Both the position numbers and the translations under genes were made by a program. From Bacteroidales bacterium UBA755 (GTDB lineage Bacteria; Bacteroidota; Bacteroidia; Bacteroidales; UBA932), in assembly GCA_002297815.1 (NCBI GenBank), contig DBKH01000013.1:3164-40146 (forward strand): 36,983 nucleotides of DNA, given 5' to 3'. The notes beneath the pieces were generated by a model. It worked only from the letters and a program-made list of their open reading frames with translations. It did no database searches and was not told where the DNA came from. Positions 9,901 to 17,227 of the stretch are shown in pieces. Numbering within the stretch: the stretch's first letter is position 1; every line of letters starts with the position of its first letter.

Positions 9901-9990
9901 GTCTGCCTGGGGTTCCCGATAGAGGTGATCAAGGATGAAAAGTGTACAGAATCATTGATTAAGAGCATAATGACCTATTTAAACAAATAA
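6949..9990 (+). CDS. Secreted golvesin-domain / amidase-like protein with FN3
   Basis: A 1013-residue exported protein with signal peptide MFKRIITVVSIVVAVSTGAAAQ. A conserved N-terminal region contains ALWQSHGRYFEE and WEWQRAPMFHTVEDMYT. A golvesin C-terminal/xanthan-lyase-type beta domain follows at about 285-390 (WTPDIPERGEYSVYVSYKT, then GTWIYLGTFEF). Next comes a region with amidase_3 landmarks (SFAFHTDAGTT, then TVPAMLLELLSHQNFADM, where the Glu matches the catalytic Glu of N-acetylmuramoyl-L-alanine amidases). An FN3-like domain lies at about 600-705 and an alpha/beta C-terminal domain at about 710-1013 (GKSVLVVNNFTRVSAP). Insertion of the golvesin domain into the amidase region is seen in Bacteroidota homologues. 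It likely acts on peptidoglycan or polysaccharide at the cell surface. It overlaps the VanZ gene, and the next gene starts 3 bases after its stop. Confidence 0.82.
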   Translation: MFKRIITVVSIVVAVSTGAAAQTVKDFKDAIDSLQTRLPERTKVSAQVKATKVVRRGYGLDFYFTPAMGDFPWRSEDVKWLRDTLKDLMPPSCSDYHIGNLFIGKNKLESYVMPEVGNDGNAIDTKFRTKDLRNVHPFVTRIGEQAFEKGLTGRNIALWQSHGRYFEEKTDRWEWQRAPMFHTVEDMYTQSYVLPFLIPMLENAGAYVMTPRERDPQTNEIIADNDPAFEECRGEGVRIEGRYSETGTWSDAGIGFADGKVTYSGIENPFRMGTARQSECMEHRRDKVSEALWTPDIPERGEYSVYVSYKTLPHSTPCAHYTVKHLSGESEFIVNQRMGGGTWIYLGTFEFDKGNDGGVVLDNIVPKGYNVPRNAVITADAVKFGGGMGKIARGRKEQNVNEYSTSGLPSFTEGAFYWMQWAGADSTLLSKYDDDYTSDYGTRGAWVGWMTGGSRTNPDTEGLKIPVDLSFAFHTDAGTTMNDSIIGTLSIYTLLCDGKNKFANGEDRLQQRMYADFVQTEIVNDIRKSFNPEWSRRGLWDRSYSESRTPTVPAMLLELLSHQNFADMKFGLDPSFRFTVSRAIYKGMLKYLSARYGCPYVVQPLPINSFSTSFLDESKVRLSWKATEDSLETTAEPTGYILQTRLDNGAFDTGRILDKVNASGDNLSTEANIVPGHIYSYRIIAFNEGGKSFPSEVLSVGVPENGNGKSVLVVNNFTRVSAPAWFDTQEYAGFNSDLDAGVPYGKEINFIGPQYQFRRNLPWLDDDNPGFGASWTDEAGKVFAGNTFDYCGIHGKALMAAGYSFHSSSVASFSADMTLAAKDKAIDIICGKQITTVIGTGKVLDRFQVFPTELQKAITDYTSNGGNVLISGANIGTDVWDEIYPVKKDSAYRATTKAFIEKTLGYKWLTNYASRSATVCPKGNEMLSLEAKEITFQKDRNPVIYNVETPDGIVPSCDKAKSFLIYSDTNISAGTCFEGNGYRTVCLGFPIEVIKDEKCTESLIKSIMTYLNK

Positions 9991-9993
9991 GCC

Positions 9994-11292
9994 ATGACAC
10001 CAAGAGAAGCTGAACTCATCGAACTCCTGCATAAGGAAGTCAAGCCTGCATTAGGCTGCACAGAACCAATAGCCGTAGCCTTGGCAGCAGCCAAAGCCGT
10101 TGAACTGCTTAGGGAAATCCAACCTGATGTCAATGAATATGTCCTTGACGTCGAAGTGAGCGGAAACATCCTTAAAAACGGGATGGGAGTCGGAATCCCC
10201 GGAACGGGAATGGTAGGGCTTTACATCGCATCTGCTCTTGGAGCTGTCTGCGGGAAAAGTGAATACGGGCTTGAAGTTCTCAAGGATCTGACCGACAACT
10301 CAGTCAAAAAGGCTAAAGACTTGGTCAACGCTGACAAGGTTAAAATTAAAGTGGCTGACAGCCCTAAGACTCTTTACGTTAAGGTTACGGTCAGCACGGC
10401 AGATCACAAGGCTTGGGCTATCATCGAGGACGACCACGACAGGATTGTCGAAACTGGCCAGGACAGCAAGACTTCAGATTTTAGGAAAGGAGGAGACGGA
10501 GAAACTGCTCCAGTCAAGAGTACCTTGGATTATAATCTGACTGTCAAGGAGATATATTCATTCACGCTTAACGCTGTTTTCGAGGACATCAAATTCATTC
10601 TGGCAGACAGAGACTTGAATCTAGCTCTTGCCCGTGAGGGATTGAACGGAAACTACGGCCTGAATGTCGGCAAGGCCATCCGAGAGAATCAGGAGGAGGT
10701 CTTTGGAGACGATTTCATCAGTTTCGCGATGGGGATGACAGCAGCTGCTTCAGATGCGAGGATGGCTGGCTGCAAACTTCCTGCAATGAGTAATTCAGGC
10801 AGTGGTAATCAAGGAATAACGGTCAGCATGCCGGTAATCGCCTACGCCCTGAAATACGACATCGATGACGAGCAACTCTCCAGAGCCTTAATTCTTAGCA
10901 ACTTAGTAGCCATCCACATAAAAGGCTACCTTGGAAAACTCTCAGCGCTGTGTGGGTGTGTGATTGCCTCAACCGGATCTGCCTGCGGAATCGTCTATCT
11001 CAGAGGTGGAAGTTACGAACAAGTCTGCGCTGCGATTAAGAATATGATCGGTAACATCACTGGAATGGTCTGTGACGGAGCCAAAGTCGGATGCGCTCTG
11101 AAAGTTGCATCAGGAGTTGCTTGCGCTGTTCAGTCATGTGTGCTCGCTCTCAGAGGTACATGCATCAGCGAAACGGACGGAATCATCGATAAGGACACTG
11201 AAAAGACAATCAAGAACCTTGGCAAGATTGGCTCGTCCGGGATGCAGTCAACCGACAGGCTCATCCAACAAATCATGCTCTGCAAAAACTAG
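9994..11292 (+). CDS. L-cysteine desulfidase / serine dehydratase alpha-type protein (CyuA/UPF0597 family)
   Basis: A 432-residue cytoplasmic enzyme of the UPF0597 (YhaM/CyuA) family, related to the alpha subunit of Fe-S L-serine dehydratases. Seen directly: LGCTEPIAVALAAAKA near the N-terminus, SGNILKNGMGVGIPGTG, MSNSGSGNQGITVSMPV, and several conserved cysteines (in MAGCKLP, LCGCV, GMVCDGAKVGC) that would hold the Fe-S cluster. Known members convert L-cysteine to pyruvate, ammonia and sulfide; serine is an alternative substrate and cannot be excluded. It is the last gene of the operon and is followed by a hairpin at 11305-11345. Why it is coupled to envelope genes is not evident. Confidence 0.88.
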   Translation: MTPREAELIELLHKEVKPALGCTEPIAVALAAAKAVELLREIQPDVNEYVLDVEVSGNILKNGMGVGIPGTGMVGLYIASALGAVCGKSEYGLEVLKDLTDNSVKKAKDLVNADKVKIKVADSPKTLYVKVTVSTADHKAWAIIEDDHDRIVETGQDSKTSDFRKGGDGETAPVKSTLDYNLTVKEIYSFTLNAVFEDIKFILADRDLNLALAREGLNGNYGLNVGKAIRENQEEVFGDDFISFAMGMTAAASDARMAGCKLPAMSNSGSGNQGITVSMPVIAYALKYDIDDEQLSRALILSNLVAIHIKGYLGKLSALCGCVIASTGSACGIVYLRGGSYEQVCAAIKNMIGNITGMVCDGAKVGCALKVASGVACAVQSCVLALRGTCISETDGIIDKDTEKTIKNLGKIGSSGMQSTDRLIQQIMLCKN

Positions 11293-11304
11293 TTTAAGAA
11301 TAAA

Positions 11305-11345
11305 TCAAGCAGCGGGGCTACATATAACATAATCCCGCTGCTTGA
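11305..11345. terminator. Bidirectional hairpin between convergent operons
   Basis: A perfect 12-bp stem (TCAAGCAGCGGG, 11305-11316, with its complement at 11334-11345) lies 12 bases after the CyuA-type gene and 31 bases beyond the end of the GH20 gene on the other strand. The T-rich tail is better on the minus strand (TTTATTCTT). It probably terminates both transcripts. Confidence 0.75.
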
Positions 11346-11376
11346 AAATCTTGCATGACGCTTTCTAAATTATTTT

Positions 11377-13395
11377 CTAATTCACCACAATCTCGTCAAT
11401 GAATATGAAGGCGTGCCTAGGGTTTTTAGCCAGGTCATCACGAACCGCCTTGTACTTTACGAACCGAGCTTTGGCATTGACAGCCGTGCCCAAAGTGTGA
11501 AGGAGTGCGCAAGAGTCAGTGTCTGGGACCTCAAGAAGGCAGACAACCGGCTCAGTGAAGTTAATCCCATCCACTGAAAATGAAACTTCCGTCCTAATCG
11601 GGAAACCGACATCAGCAGAAGTGTGGGAAAGGAATGTTGCTCCAACATAATGGATGTCCTTGACTGATTCAAGGTCAATCGTGACATCCACATCGCATAG
11701 GAAGCCTTGCCAACGGTTGTCTTTATAGAACCAGCCACCAAGTTTGCCGTCAACCAATGCGTTGTCTCCACCAGCAGAATAGCCTTGATAGTACTTCTTG
11801 CCATTGTAAGTGATCTTTGCTCCGGCAGCAAGGTGCTCCAGTTGGACAAGAGACTCAGGACGCGGACCGATCTCGTTTTTCAGATTGAAAGCATTGTAAC
11901 CATCGGAAAGCATCCTTTCGGTAAGCCTAACTGCTCTAGCCTTAAACTCAGGATAGTCCTTTTCCCCTTCAGGACTCCAACCAATCTCAGAAATAGCGAA
12001 AGCGCGAGGATACAGCAGGTATTCCATATACTCTCCTGTCGGAACATACTCTGACCAAAGATTGGCTTGAAGTCCAAGGATATGTTTAGAATATTCCTCA
12101 TCAATACCATCCGTTGGGTTAAAGGAATATACCTGACTCAGAGGACGATAGCCACTAAATGACTTAGGCTGTGAGAATGGCGCGTCCTGACTGGAATCGA
12201 AGTAGCAATATTCACCAGGAGACATCACAACATCGTGCCCCATGCTGGCCGCAATGATTCCACCTTTAGTGCCTCTCCACGACATCACTGCTGCACCTTC
12301 TGCAAGCCCTCCATCAAGGATTTCGTCCCATCCTATGGCATGACGACCTTTAGACTCTAGGAACCTTGTCACCCTGTTCACCAGATAACTCTGAAGCTCA
12401 TCCACATCTTTCAACCCCTCTACCTCCATCCTGTGTCGGCAGTCTGGGCAGTCCTTCCAATTGCGTTTAGAGGCCTCATCGCCACCAATGTGGACATATT
12501 CATAAGGGAACAATTCTATCACTTCACTTAGGATTGTCTCGAACATCTCAAAAGTCTTGTCCTTGCCAGGACACAGATCTCCAGAAAACCGATGCTCACT
12601 ACCATCAGGACTCAAGCATGAAAGCTCAGGGTATGCCGCAAGGACCTCTCCGGAGTGCCCTGGGAGCTCGATTTCCGGAATAACGTCAATGTGTCGTGCG
12701 GAGGCATATTCCACAATTTCTTTTACATCAGCTTTGGAAAGAAAGCCACCTGACGCTAATGGTGCCCCTTGAGAAGAATATTTTTTACCGCCTGCTATCC
12801 ACTCCTCGTAAGTACGACCTTCCCTCCATGCTGCCTTTTCGGTCAATTGAGGATAGGCATCAATCTGAATACGCCAACCCGCATCATCAGTAAGGTGAAG
12901 ATGGAGAGTGCTCATCTTGAGCAAAGCCATGGCATCCAGTTGTTTAAGGATGAAATCCTTGTCTCTGAAATTACGTGAAATGTCTAGCATAAGTCCTCTG
13001 TGGCGGAAGCGAGGGTAGTCAAGGATTTGACACTGAATCAACGTCGAATCCTTATCCAACAACTGATTTATGCTCGTCTTTGCACGATAAACTCCCGTTT
13101 CAGTAAGGGCGAAAATGTCAATTCCCTTCTTACCGACCTGAATCTTGTAGGCTTCGTTTTTCGCAAATTCGGGAAGATTCAAAGAGTTGATCTCTTTCAG
13201 GAAACGTCTGTCTCCGAAATGAACGCGAACATCACTTCCGTCTGATTTAAGTGAATATTCTCCTTCGGCTACAACGGCTTTCACCGGTTTAGGAATGATG
13301 CAATCGGGACCGGTAGCAGAAAACGCTACGGAAGAGGTAAGGGCGATCGCGGAAGCGACCAAGATAATCCGTCTAAAATACATACTTTCAAACAT
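11377..13395 (-). CDS. GH20 beta-N-acetylhexosaminidase, secreted
   Basis: About 672 residues. The N-terminus MFESMYFRRIILVASAIALTS is a signal peptide; the second Met (13383) is an equally acceptable start, and a TTG at 13410 overlaps the preceding gene. A GH20b-like domain (about 40-140) precedes the catalytic TIM barrel (about 145-500), which starts at FRHRGLMLDISRNF. The catalytic motif HIGGDE ends at about E307, the Asp-Glu pair of the substrate-assisted mechanism. LGLQANLWSEYV is the closing barrel motif. The C-terminal 130 residues (GDNALVDGKLGGWFY, VDVTIDLESVKDIHYVG) look like an F5/8-type-C-like galactose-binding domain. It removes terminal GlcNAc/GalNAc from glycans, probably host or microbial glycoconjugates. 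It follows the alkaline phosphatase stop almost immediately and is presumably co-transcribed. Confidence 0.93.
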   Translation of the reverse strand: MFESMYFRRIILVASAIALTSSVAFSATGPDCIIPKPVKAVVAEGEYSLKSDGSDVRVHFGDRRFLKEINSLNLPEFAKNEAYKIQVGKKGIDIFALTETGVYRAKTSINQLLDKDSTLIQCQILDYPRFRHRGLMLDISRNFRDKDFILKQLDAMALLKMSTLHLHLTDDAGWRIQIDAYPQLTEKAAWREGRTYEEWIAGGKKYSSQGAPLASGGFLSKADVKEIVEYASARHIDVIPEIELPGHSGEVLAAYPELSCLSPDGSEHRFSGDLCPGKDKTFEMFETILSEVIELFPYEYVHIGGDEASKRNWKDCPDCRHRMEVEGLKDVDELQSYLVNRVTRFLESKGRHAIGWDEILDGGLAEGAAVMSWRGTKGGIIAASMGHDVVMSPGEYCYFDSSQDAPFSQPKSFSGYRPLSQVYSFNPTDGIDEEYSKHILGLQANLWSEYVPTGEYMEYLLYPRAFAISEIGWSPEGEKDYPEFKARAVRLTERMLSDGYNAFNLKNEIGPRPESLVQLEHLAAGAKITYNGKKYYQGYSAGGDNALVDGKLGGWFYKDNRWQGFLCDVDVTIDLESVKDIHYVGATFLSHTSADVGFPIRTEVSFSVDGINFTEPVVCLLEVPDTDSCALLHTLGTAVNAKARFVKYKAVRDDLAKNPRHAFIFIDEIVVN

Positions 13396-13396
13396 T

Positions 13397-14500
13397 CTAT
13401 TTCTTATCAATCAGTGTTTTTTTCATTCTTTCGAATATGTCAGTGTTCTCAATCACCCCACTAAACTTCCATGAGGATGCGCCATAGGCATATAGGATGA
13501 CAGGAGCAGCTGTGTGACCGGTAGTGGAATATTTCACATCAATCCCGCTTTCGCCTTTTGTGAAGTCCTTGCTTCCTGGCACAAGTGTAAGTCCTCCGGT
13601 CTCATGGTCGGCTGTGACAAGGACAAGTGTACCCTTATGAGTGTCAGCATAATCAAAAGCAGCATTGACCAATTTATCAAATTCTTCCATCCACCAAAGC
13701 AATTCTTCAGTGTTGTTGGCATGAGCTGCATGATCAATCAAAGAGCCTTCTATCATCGAAAAGAATCCTTTATTGTTATTCTCCAAAATGTCCCATGTGT
13801 GTTTAGCCAATTCAGTAAGAAGATCCGAATCAACTTCTGCTTCATCAATCTGTGCACCTTCATCCAGAAGGCCAAGAATCGGAGTAGCTTGGGTTGCATA
13901 GAATTCCTCTGGAGTTTCGACATACGTAAAGCCTTTGCCAATGGCCTTTTCAATCAAATTCTCATCCGTGTATTTTTCCTTAGTGAAATACTTGCGCCCA
14001 GCTCCGATGACAACATCTGGTCTGAAGGCAATGAGGTCCTCCGCAATCTGCTTTCTTTCTCCCCTCTTGCCTACGTGGGCGTAAAATCCACCGGGAGTAG
14101 CGTCCAAAACATAGGAGGTGACGACAATTCCCGTCGAAAGGCCTTTATCTTTGGCAAGCTTTGCTATGCTAGAAGGCTTCGTGCTGTCCGGCAACATTCC
14201 GAGCATGCTATTGTTAGTCTTGTGCCCGGTGGCAATGGCTGTAGAGGCAGCTGCAGAATCGGTAGTCCTACTGTTGGCGGAATATGTCTTGACAACAGCT
14301 GCGAACTGTGCTCTGTCAAAGCATGTCGGACCGTAGTTCTGATTGATCATCCAAGAAGCCGTTGCCCCTAGACCCATTCCATCACCGATAATCAAAATCA
14401 CGTTCTTAACTTTCTCATTCTTAGGAGCCTTGTCCTTAGCCACAACTGGAGCAGCCATCAGGATTGCCAACAAAACAAATGCAACTGTCTTTCTCATCAT
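13397..14500 (-). CDS. Alkaline phosphatase, secreted (PhoA family)
   Basis: A 367-residue phosphomonoesterase with signal peptide MMRKTVAFVLLAILMAAPVVA. The metal-binding GDGMG (D40), the nucleophile region TTDSAAASTAIATGHKT (S82 following D81), the zinc/magnesium block SLIDHAAHANN and the final TADHETGG all match the PhoA fold. At 367 residues it is shorter than E. coli PhoA, with a compact crown region as in many Bacteroidota homologues. It should release phosphate from periplasmic or extracellular esters. Two consecutive ATG codons open the gene, and I use the first. It precedes the hexosaminidase in the same direction. A TAACTTTG box lies 28 bases upstream. Confidence 0.93.
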   Translation of the reverse strand: MMRKTVAFVLLAILMAAPVVAKDKAPKNEKVKNVILIIGDGMGLGATASWMINQNYGPTCFDRAQFAAVVKTYSANSRTTDSAAASTAIATGHKTNNSMLGMLPDSTKPSSIAKLAKDKGLSTGIVVTSYVLDATPGGFYAHVGKRGERKQIAEDLIAFRPDVVIGAGRKYFTKEKYTDENLIEKAIGKGFTYVETPEEFYATQATPILGLLDEGAQIDEAEVDSDLLTELAKHTWDILENNNKGFFSMIEGSLIDHAAHANNTEELLWWMEEFDKLVNAAFDYADTHKGTLVLVTADHETGGLTLVPGSKDFTKGESGIDVKYSTTGHTAAPVILYAYGASSWKFSGVIENTDIFERMKKTLIDKK

Positions 14501-14527
14501 GCAAATCTTAAGTGTTATTCTTTCCTA

Positions 14528-14564
14528 CAAAGTTAAATTAAATTCGGTAATATTCGTAAATTTG
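14528..14564. promoter_or_regulatory. Overlapping divergent promoters (alkaline phosphatase / RsmI-like)
   Basis: On the minus strand TAACTTTG (14528-14535) has TTAC 20 bases upstream. On the plus strand TAAATTTG (14557-14564) ends 7 bases before the ATG of the methyltransferase, implying a nearly leaderless mRNA. The two units share about 70 bases, so their transcription may interfere. Confidence 0.55.
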
Positions 14565-14571
14565 CCTTATT

Positions 14572-15297
14572 ATGGCAAATGGCAGACTCTTTCTGATTCC
14601 TTCCCCTCTTGGGGAATATGATCCCACGGAAGTCATTCCGCAACCGGTCCTTGAAAGGCTCAAGGACATTAGGAAATATGTCGTTGAAGAGGCCCGGACC
14701 GTGCGCAGGTATCTTTCCGCAGCCGGCTTGAAAGGGCATATCGGGGAGCTTGAACTCCGGGAGCTCAACGAGCATTCATCGGCCAAGGATGTGGAATCCT
14801 TGCTTGACATGTTTTCGGACCCTGACGGTACACCGACCGACGTGGGATTGATCTCCGAGGCCGGACTTCCGGCAGTGGCGGATCCGGGGGCTCAGCTGGT
14901 GGCACTTTGCCATATTCATGGAATCAAGGTCATTCCGTTGGTCGGGCCGTCCTCACTGATGCTTGCACTGATGGGATCGGGGCTCAACGGACAAAGTTTC
15001 GCTTTTTGCGGCTACCTACCAGCGAAGACCGATGAGCGTCGCAGAGCGATCCGGGAGATCGAGAAGCGTTCCGGACAATTAGACCAGACAGAGATATTCA
15101 TTGAGACTCCTTACCGTAACGATTCGATGCTGGCTGACCTACTGGCTACGCTCCAGCCCCAGACAAGACTTTGCGTGGCTGCGGACATCACTTTGCCGGA
15201 GGAGACAATCCTGACCAAAAGCATCAAAGAGTGGAAGCGTTCGCCTTTCGCCATCGGGAAACGCCCTTGCGTCTTCCTGCTTCTGGCCGGAGGGTGA
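14572..15297 (+). CDS. RsmI-like SAM-dependent methyltransferase (tetrapyrrole methylase fold)
   Basis: A 241-residue member of the tetrapyrrole-methylase-fold group that includes RsmI (16S rRNA C1402 2'-O-methyltransferase). LFLIPSPLGEYD corresponds to the P-loop-like start, VGLISEAGLPAVADPGAQLV is the characteristic block of RsmI (D-A-G-x-P-x-x-x-D-P-G), and PLVGPSSLMLALMGSGL and SFAFCGYLPAK also fit. Bacteroidota often carry both a standard RsmI and this divergent paralogue, whose rRNA target is not established, so no gene symbol is given. The start ATG is fixed by the overlapping -7 box. It is followed by three copies of a hairpin repeat and then folB. Confidence 0.85.
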   Translation: MANGRLFLIPSPLGEYDPTEVIPQPVLERLKDIRKYVVEEARTVRRYLSAAGLKGHIGELELRELNEHSSAKDVESLLDMFSDPDGTPTDVGLISEAGLPAVADPGAQLVALCHIHGIKVIPLVGPSSLMLALMGSGLNGQSFAFCGYLPAKTDERRRAIREIEKRSGQLDQTEIFIETPYRNDSMLADLLATLQPQTRLCVAADITLPEETILTKSIKEWKRSPFAIGKRPCVFLLLAGG

Positions 15298-15303
15298 AGT
15301 CAC

Positions 15304-15388
15304 GGTCACTGAGCCTGCCAATCGGTCACTGAGCCTGCCGAAGTGACTAAATGAATAACAATTCGGTCACTGAGTCTGTCGAAGTGAC
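15304..15388 (+). repeat. Cluster of three hairpin repeats between rsmI-like gene and folB
   Basis: Three copies in the same direction: 15304-15319 (truncated after GGTCACTGAGCCTGCC), 15323-15347 and 15364-15388. The full unit has stem GTCACT, loop GAGCCTGCCGA (or GAGTCTGTCGA) and stem AGTGAC. The third copy differs only in the loop. They fill the whole intergenic gap and belong to the dispersed family described under findings. Confidence 0.9.
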
Positions 15389-15411
15389 CTTACAATTGAA
15401 ATTAAACGAAT

Positions 15412-15792
15412 ATGAACTACGACGGAATAATAGAACTTGAAGGCATGGAGTTCCACGCCTATCACGGCTGCCTAGAGAAAGAGCGCAAGGAAGGCAACAC
15501 TTTCCTTGTGGATTTTCATGCCGAGACCGAACTGAAAAAGGCGGTAAAGTCAGATGACCTGAGCAAGACCATCGACTATGGGAGGGTCTATGACATTGTG
15601 GCAGAGCAGATGGCCATACCTTCCAACCTGCTGGAAAACGTGGCAGGAAGGATTCTGGATGCTATTCGCAAGGAATTCGATGATATTCTTTTTCTAAAAG
15701 TCAGAGTTTCGAAGAAGAATCCGCCTGTGAACGGGGCGTGTGCTTGGTCCCGCGTCACAGTGATGTATGGTGAACCAATCTGGAAATTCTAG
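15412..15792 (+). CDS. folB: Dihydroneopterin aldolase
   Basis: 126 residues, the normal length. The FolB signature near the N-terminus, ELEGMEFHAYHGCLEKERKEG, contains the conserved Y-H-G and the active-site Glu region; LKKAVKSDDLSKTIDYGRVYDIV and LENVAGRILDAI complete the tunnelling fold. It converts 7,8-dihydroneopterin to 6-hydroxymethyl-7,8-dihydropterin and glycolaldehyde in folate synthesis, acting as an oligomer in the cytoplasm. The stop is one base before the mtaB ATG. The leader contains a hairpin repeat that ends 23 bases before the start and could affect expression. Confidence 0.92.
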   Translation: MNYDGIIELEGMEFHAYHGCLEKERKEGNTFLVDFHAETELKKAVKSDDLSKTIDYGRVYDIVAEQMAIPSNLLENVAGRILDAIRKEFDDILFLKVRVSKKNPPVNGACAWSRVTVMYGEPIWKF

Positions 15793-15793
15793 G

Positions 15794-17140
15794 ATGACGA
15801 TAGCGTTTCTGACACTCGGCTGCAAGCTGAACTACGCCGAGACTTCGACTTACGAGAGGGGGTTCGTGGCAAACGGTCTCACGGTCGTGCCGTGGGAGGA
15901 AAAGGCCGATGTCTATCTCATCAACACTTGCTCGGTCACCGAGAGGGCTGAGAAGAAGTGCAGGAATGTGATCCGCAAGATGCACCGCACCTCGCCTGAG
16001 GCAAGGATCATCGTGACAGGCTGTTACGCCGAGCTTCGCAGAGATGATCTTCAAGCCATTGAGGGAGTTGCCCTTGTGTTCGGGGCCAAGGAGAAGTCAC
16101 AGGTAGTTCCTGAGACCATGAGACTTCTTCTGGAGGTCGCTGAGCCTGTCGAAGCGACTGTTCCAGATGCAATCACGGCCCTTCGACAAGCTCAGGGACC
16201 GAAAGCTCGGCAACCGATGAGTGCAGCGGAGTACAAGGAGATCTCGAAGGAGACGATGGCGGCGTTCTCATCGGAGGAAAGGACGAGGTCGTTCCTCAAG
16301 GTGCAGGACGGATGCAACAACTTCTGCGCCTACTGCACAGTGCCTTACGCAAGGGGAAATTCAAGGAATATCTCGATTTCGGAAGTGCTGGAGCAAGCCC
16401 GAAAGATAGCGGAGTCCGGGTTCAAGGAGATCGTCATCACGGGGGTCAACACCGGGGACTTCGGCAGGACGACAGGCGAAAGCTTCCTCGACCTGCTGAA
16501 ACGGCTCAACGATGTGGAAGGCATCGAGCGGTACCGGATCTCGTCAATCGAGCCGAACCTCATCACCGAAGACATCATCGACTGGATAGCCTCAGGCACA
16601 AAATTCCAGCCACACTTTCATATTCCTTTACAGTCAGGGTCGGACACGATCCTTAAAAGAGTCGGCCGCCGCTACACGACTGAGTTCTTCGCTGACAGGA
16701 TAGATTACATACGCTCCGTGATGGACCCTCGGCCAGAGGACTCCACGAAACCATTCGTGTTCTTCGGCATAGATGTCATCGCTGGGCTACCCGGAGAGAC
16801 GGACGAGCTCTTCGAGGAGACATATTCATTCCTCGGAGACCGCATCAGGCCAGCGTTCATCCATGTGTTTCCATATTCCCGCCGCCCTGGCACTGTGGCC
16901 GCCGGTTGGAAGGATCAGGTCAAGGATTCTGTGAAGACGGAGTGGGTGGCGAGGCTGGAGTACCTTTGCAGCGAGCTTCATTCGGAATTTGTGGCGAAGA
17001 ACCGTGGCAGACGCTCGCAGGTGCTGTGGGAATCGGACGTCAAGGACGGGCTGATGGGCGGCTACACCGGCAACTACATTCGCGTTGAAAGGCCTTACGA
17101 CCCAGAGCTTGTGAATATGGTGGAGGACATCACGATCTGA
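15794..17140 (+). CDS. mtaB: tRNA (N6-threonylcarbamoyladenosine(37)-C2)-methylthiotransferase
   Basis: A 448-residue radical-SAM methylthiotransferase. The N-terminal MTTase domain holds the auxiliary cluster cysteines C10 (LGCKLN), C46 (INTCSVT) and C77 (TGCYAE). The radical-SAM motif CNNFCAYC gives C174, C178 and C181. The C-terminal part (about 390-448) is short and TRAM-like. It converts t6A37 to ms2t6A37 in tRNAs decoding ANN codons. The start ATG at 15794, one base after folB, gives the standard MTIAFLTLGC beginning. Odd feature: residues about 115-136 (with AEPVEATVP and ALRQAQGP) are translated from two inverted copies of a dispersed hairpin repeat, lengthening the linker between the MTTase and radical-SAM domains without breaking the frame. 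Confidence 0.93.
   Translation: MTIAFLTLGCKLNYAETSTYERGFVANGLTVVPWEEKADVYLINTCSVTERAEKKCRNVIRKMHRTSPEARIIVTGCYAELRRDDLQAIEGVALVFGAKEKSQVVPETMRLLLEVAEPVEATVPDAITALRQAQGPKARQPMSAAEYKEISKETMAAFSSEERTRSFLKVQDGCNNFCAYCTVPYARGNSRNISISEVLEQARKIAESGFKEIVITGVNTGDFGRTTGESFLDLLKRLNDVEGIERYRISSIEPNLITEDIIDWIASGTKFQPHFHIPLQSGSDTILKRVGRRYTTEFFADRIDYIRSVMDPRPEDSTKPFVFFGIDVIAGLPGETDELFEETYSFLGDRIRPAFIHVFPYSRRPGTVAAGWKDQVKDSVKTEWVARLEYLCSELHSEFVAKNRGRRSQVLWESDVKDGLMGGYTGNYIRVERPYDPELVNMVEDITI
16135..16201. repeat. Inverted pair of hairpin repeats inside mtaB
   Basis: Copy one (16135-16158, plus orientation) has stem GTCGCT / AGCGAC around GAGCCTGTCGA. Copy two (16179-16201, minus orientation) has GTCCCT and AGGGCC around GAGCTTGTCGA. 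The facing pair could fold into one large hairpin. Both are in frame with mtaB. Confidence 0.9.
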
Positions 17141-17227
17141 CAGTCGATCCGTGGCGTCAGACACGTTTTTAAACTTACAGACGATCTCAATTTCAGACAT
17201 TTACAAAAACTATAATTTACGAATATC

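Noticed and set aside
13514..14371. Long open frame (285 codons) on the plus strand opposite the alkaline phosphatase gene
   Set aside because: It is entirely antisense to a gene with complete catalytic motifs, its product is cysteine/serine-rich with no family resemblance, and no promoter or ribosome site fits.
15304..15388. CRISPR array interpretation of the clustered repeats
   Set aside because: Units are of unequal length, directly adjacent or 16 bases apart, also found in opposite orientation within genes, and no cas gene is present.
17141..17227. Possible promoter before the PhnP-like gene (TAATTTAC near 17213)
   Set aside because: Only six of eight positions of the loose consensus match, and there is no TTTG at the right distance; read-through from mtaB is as likely.
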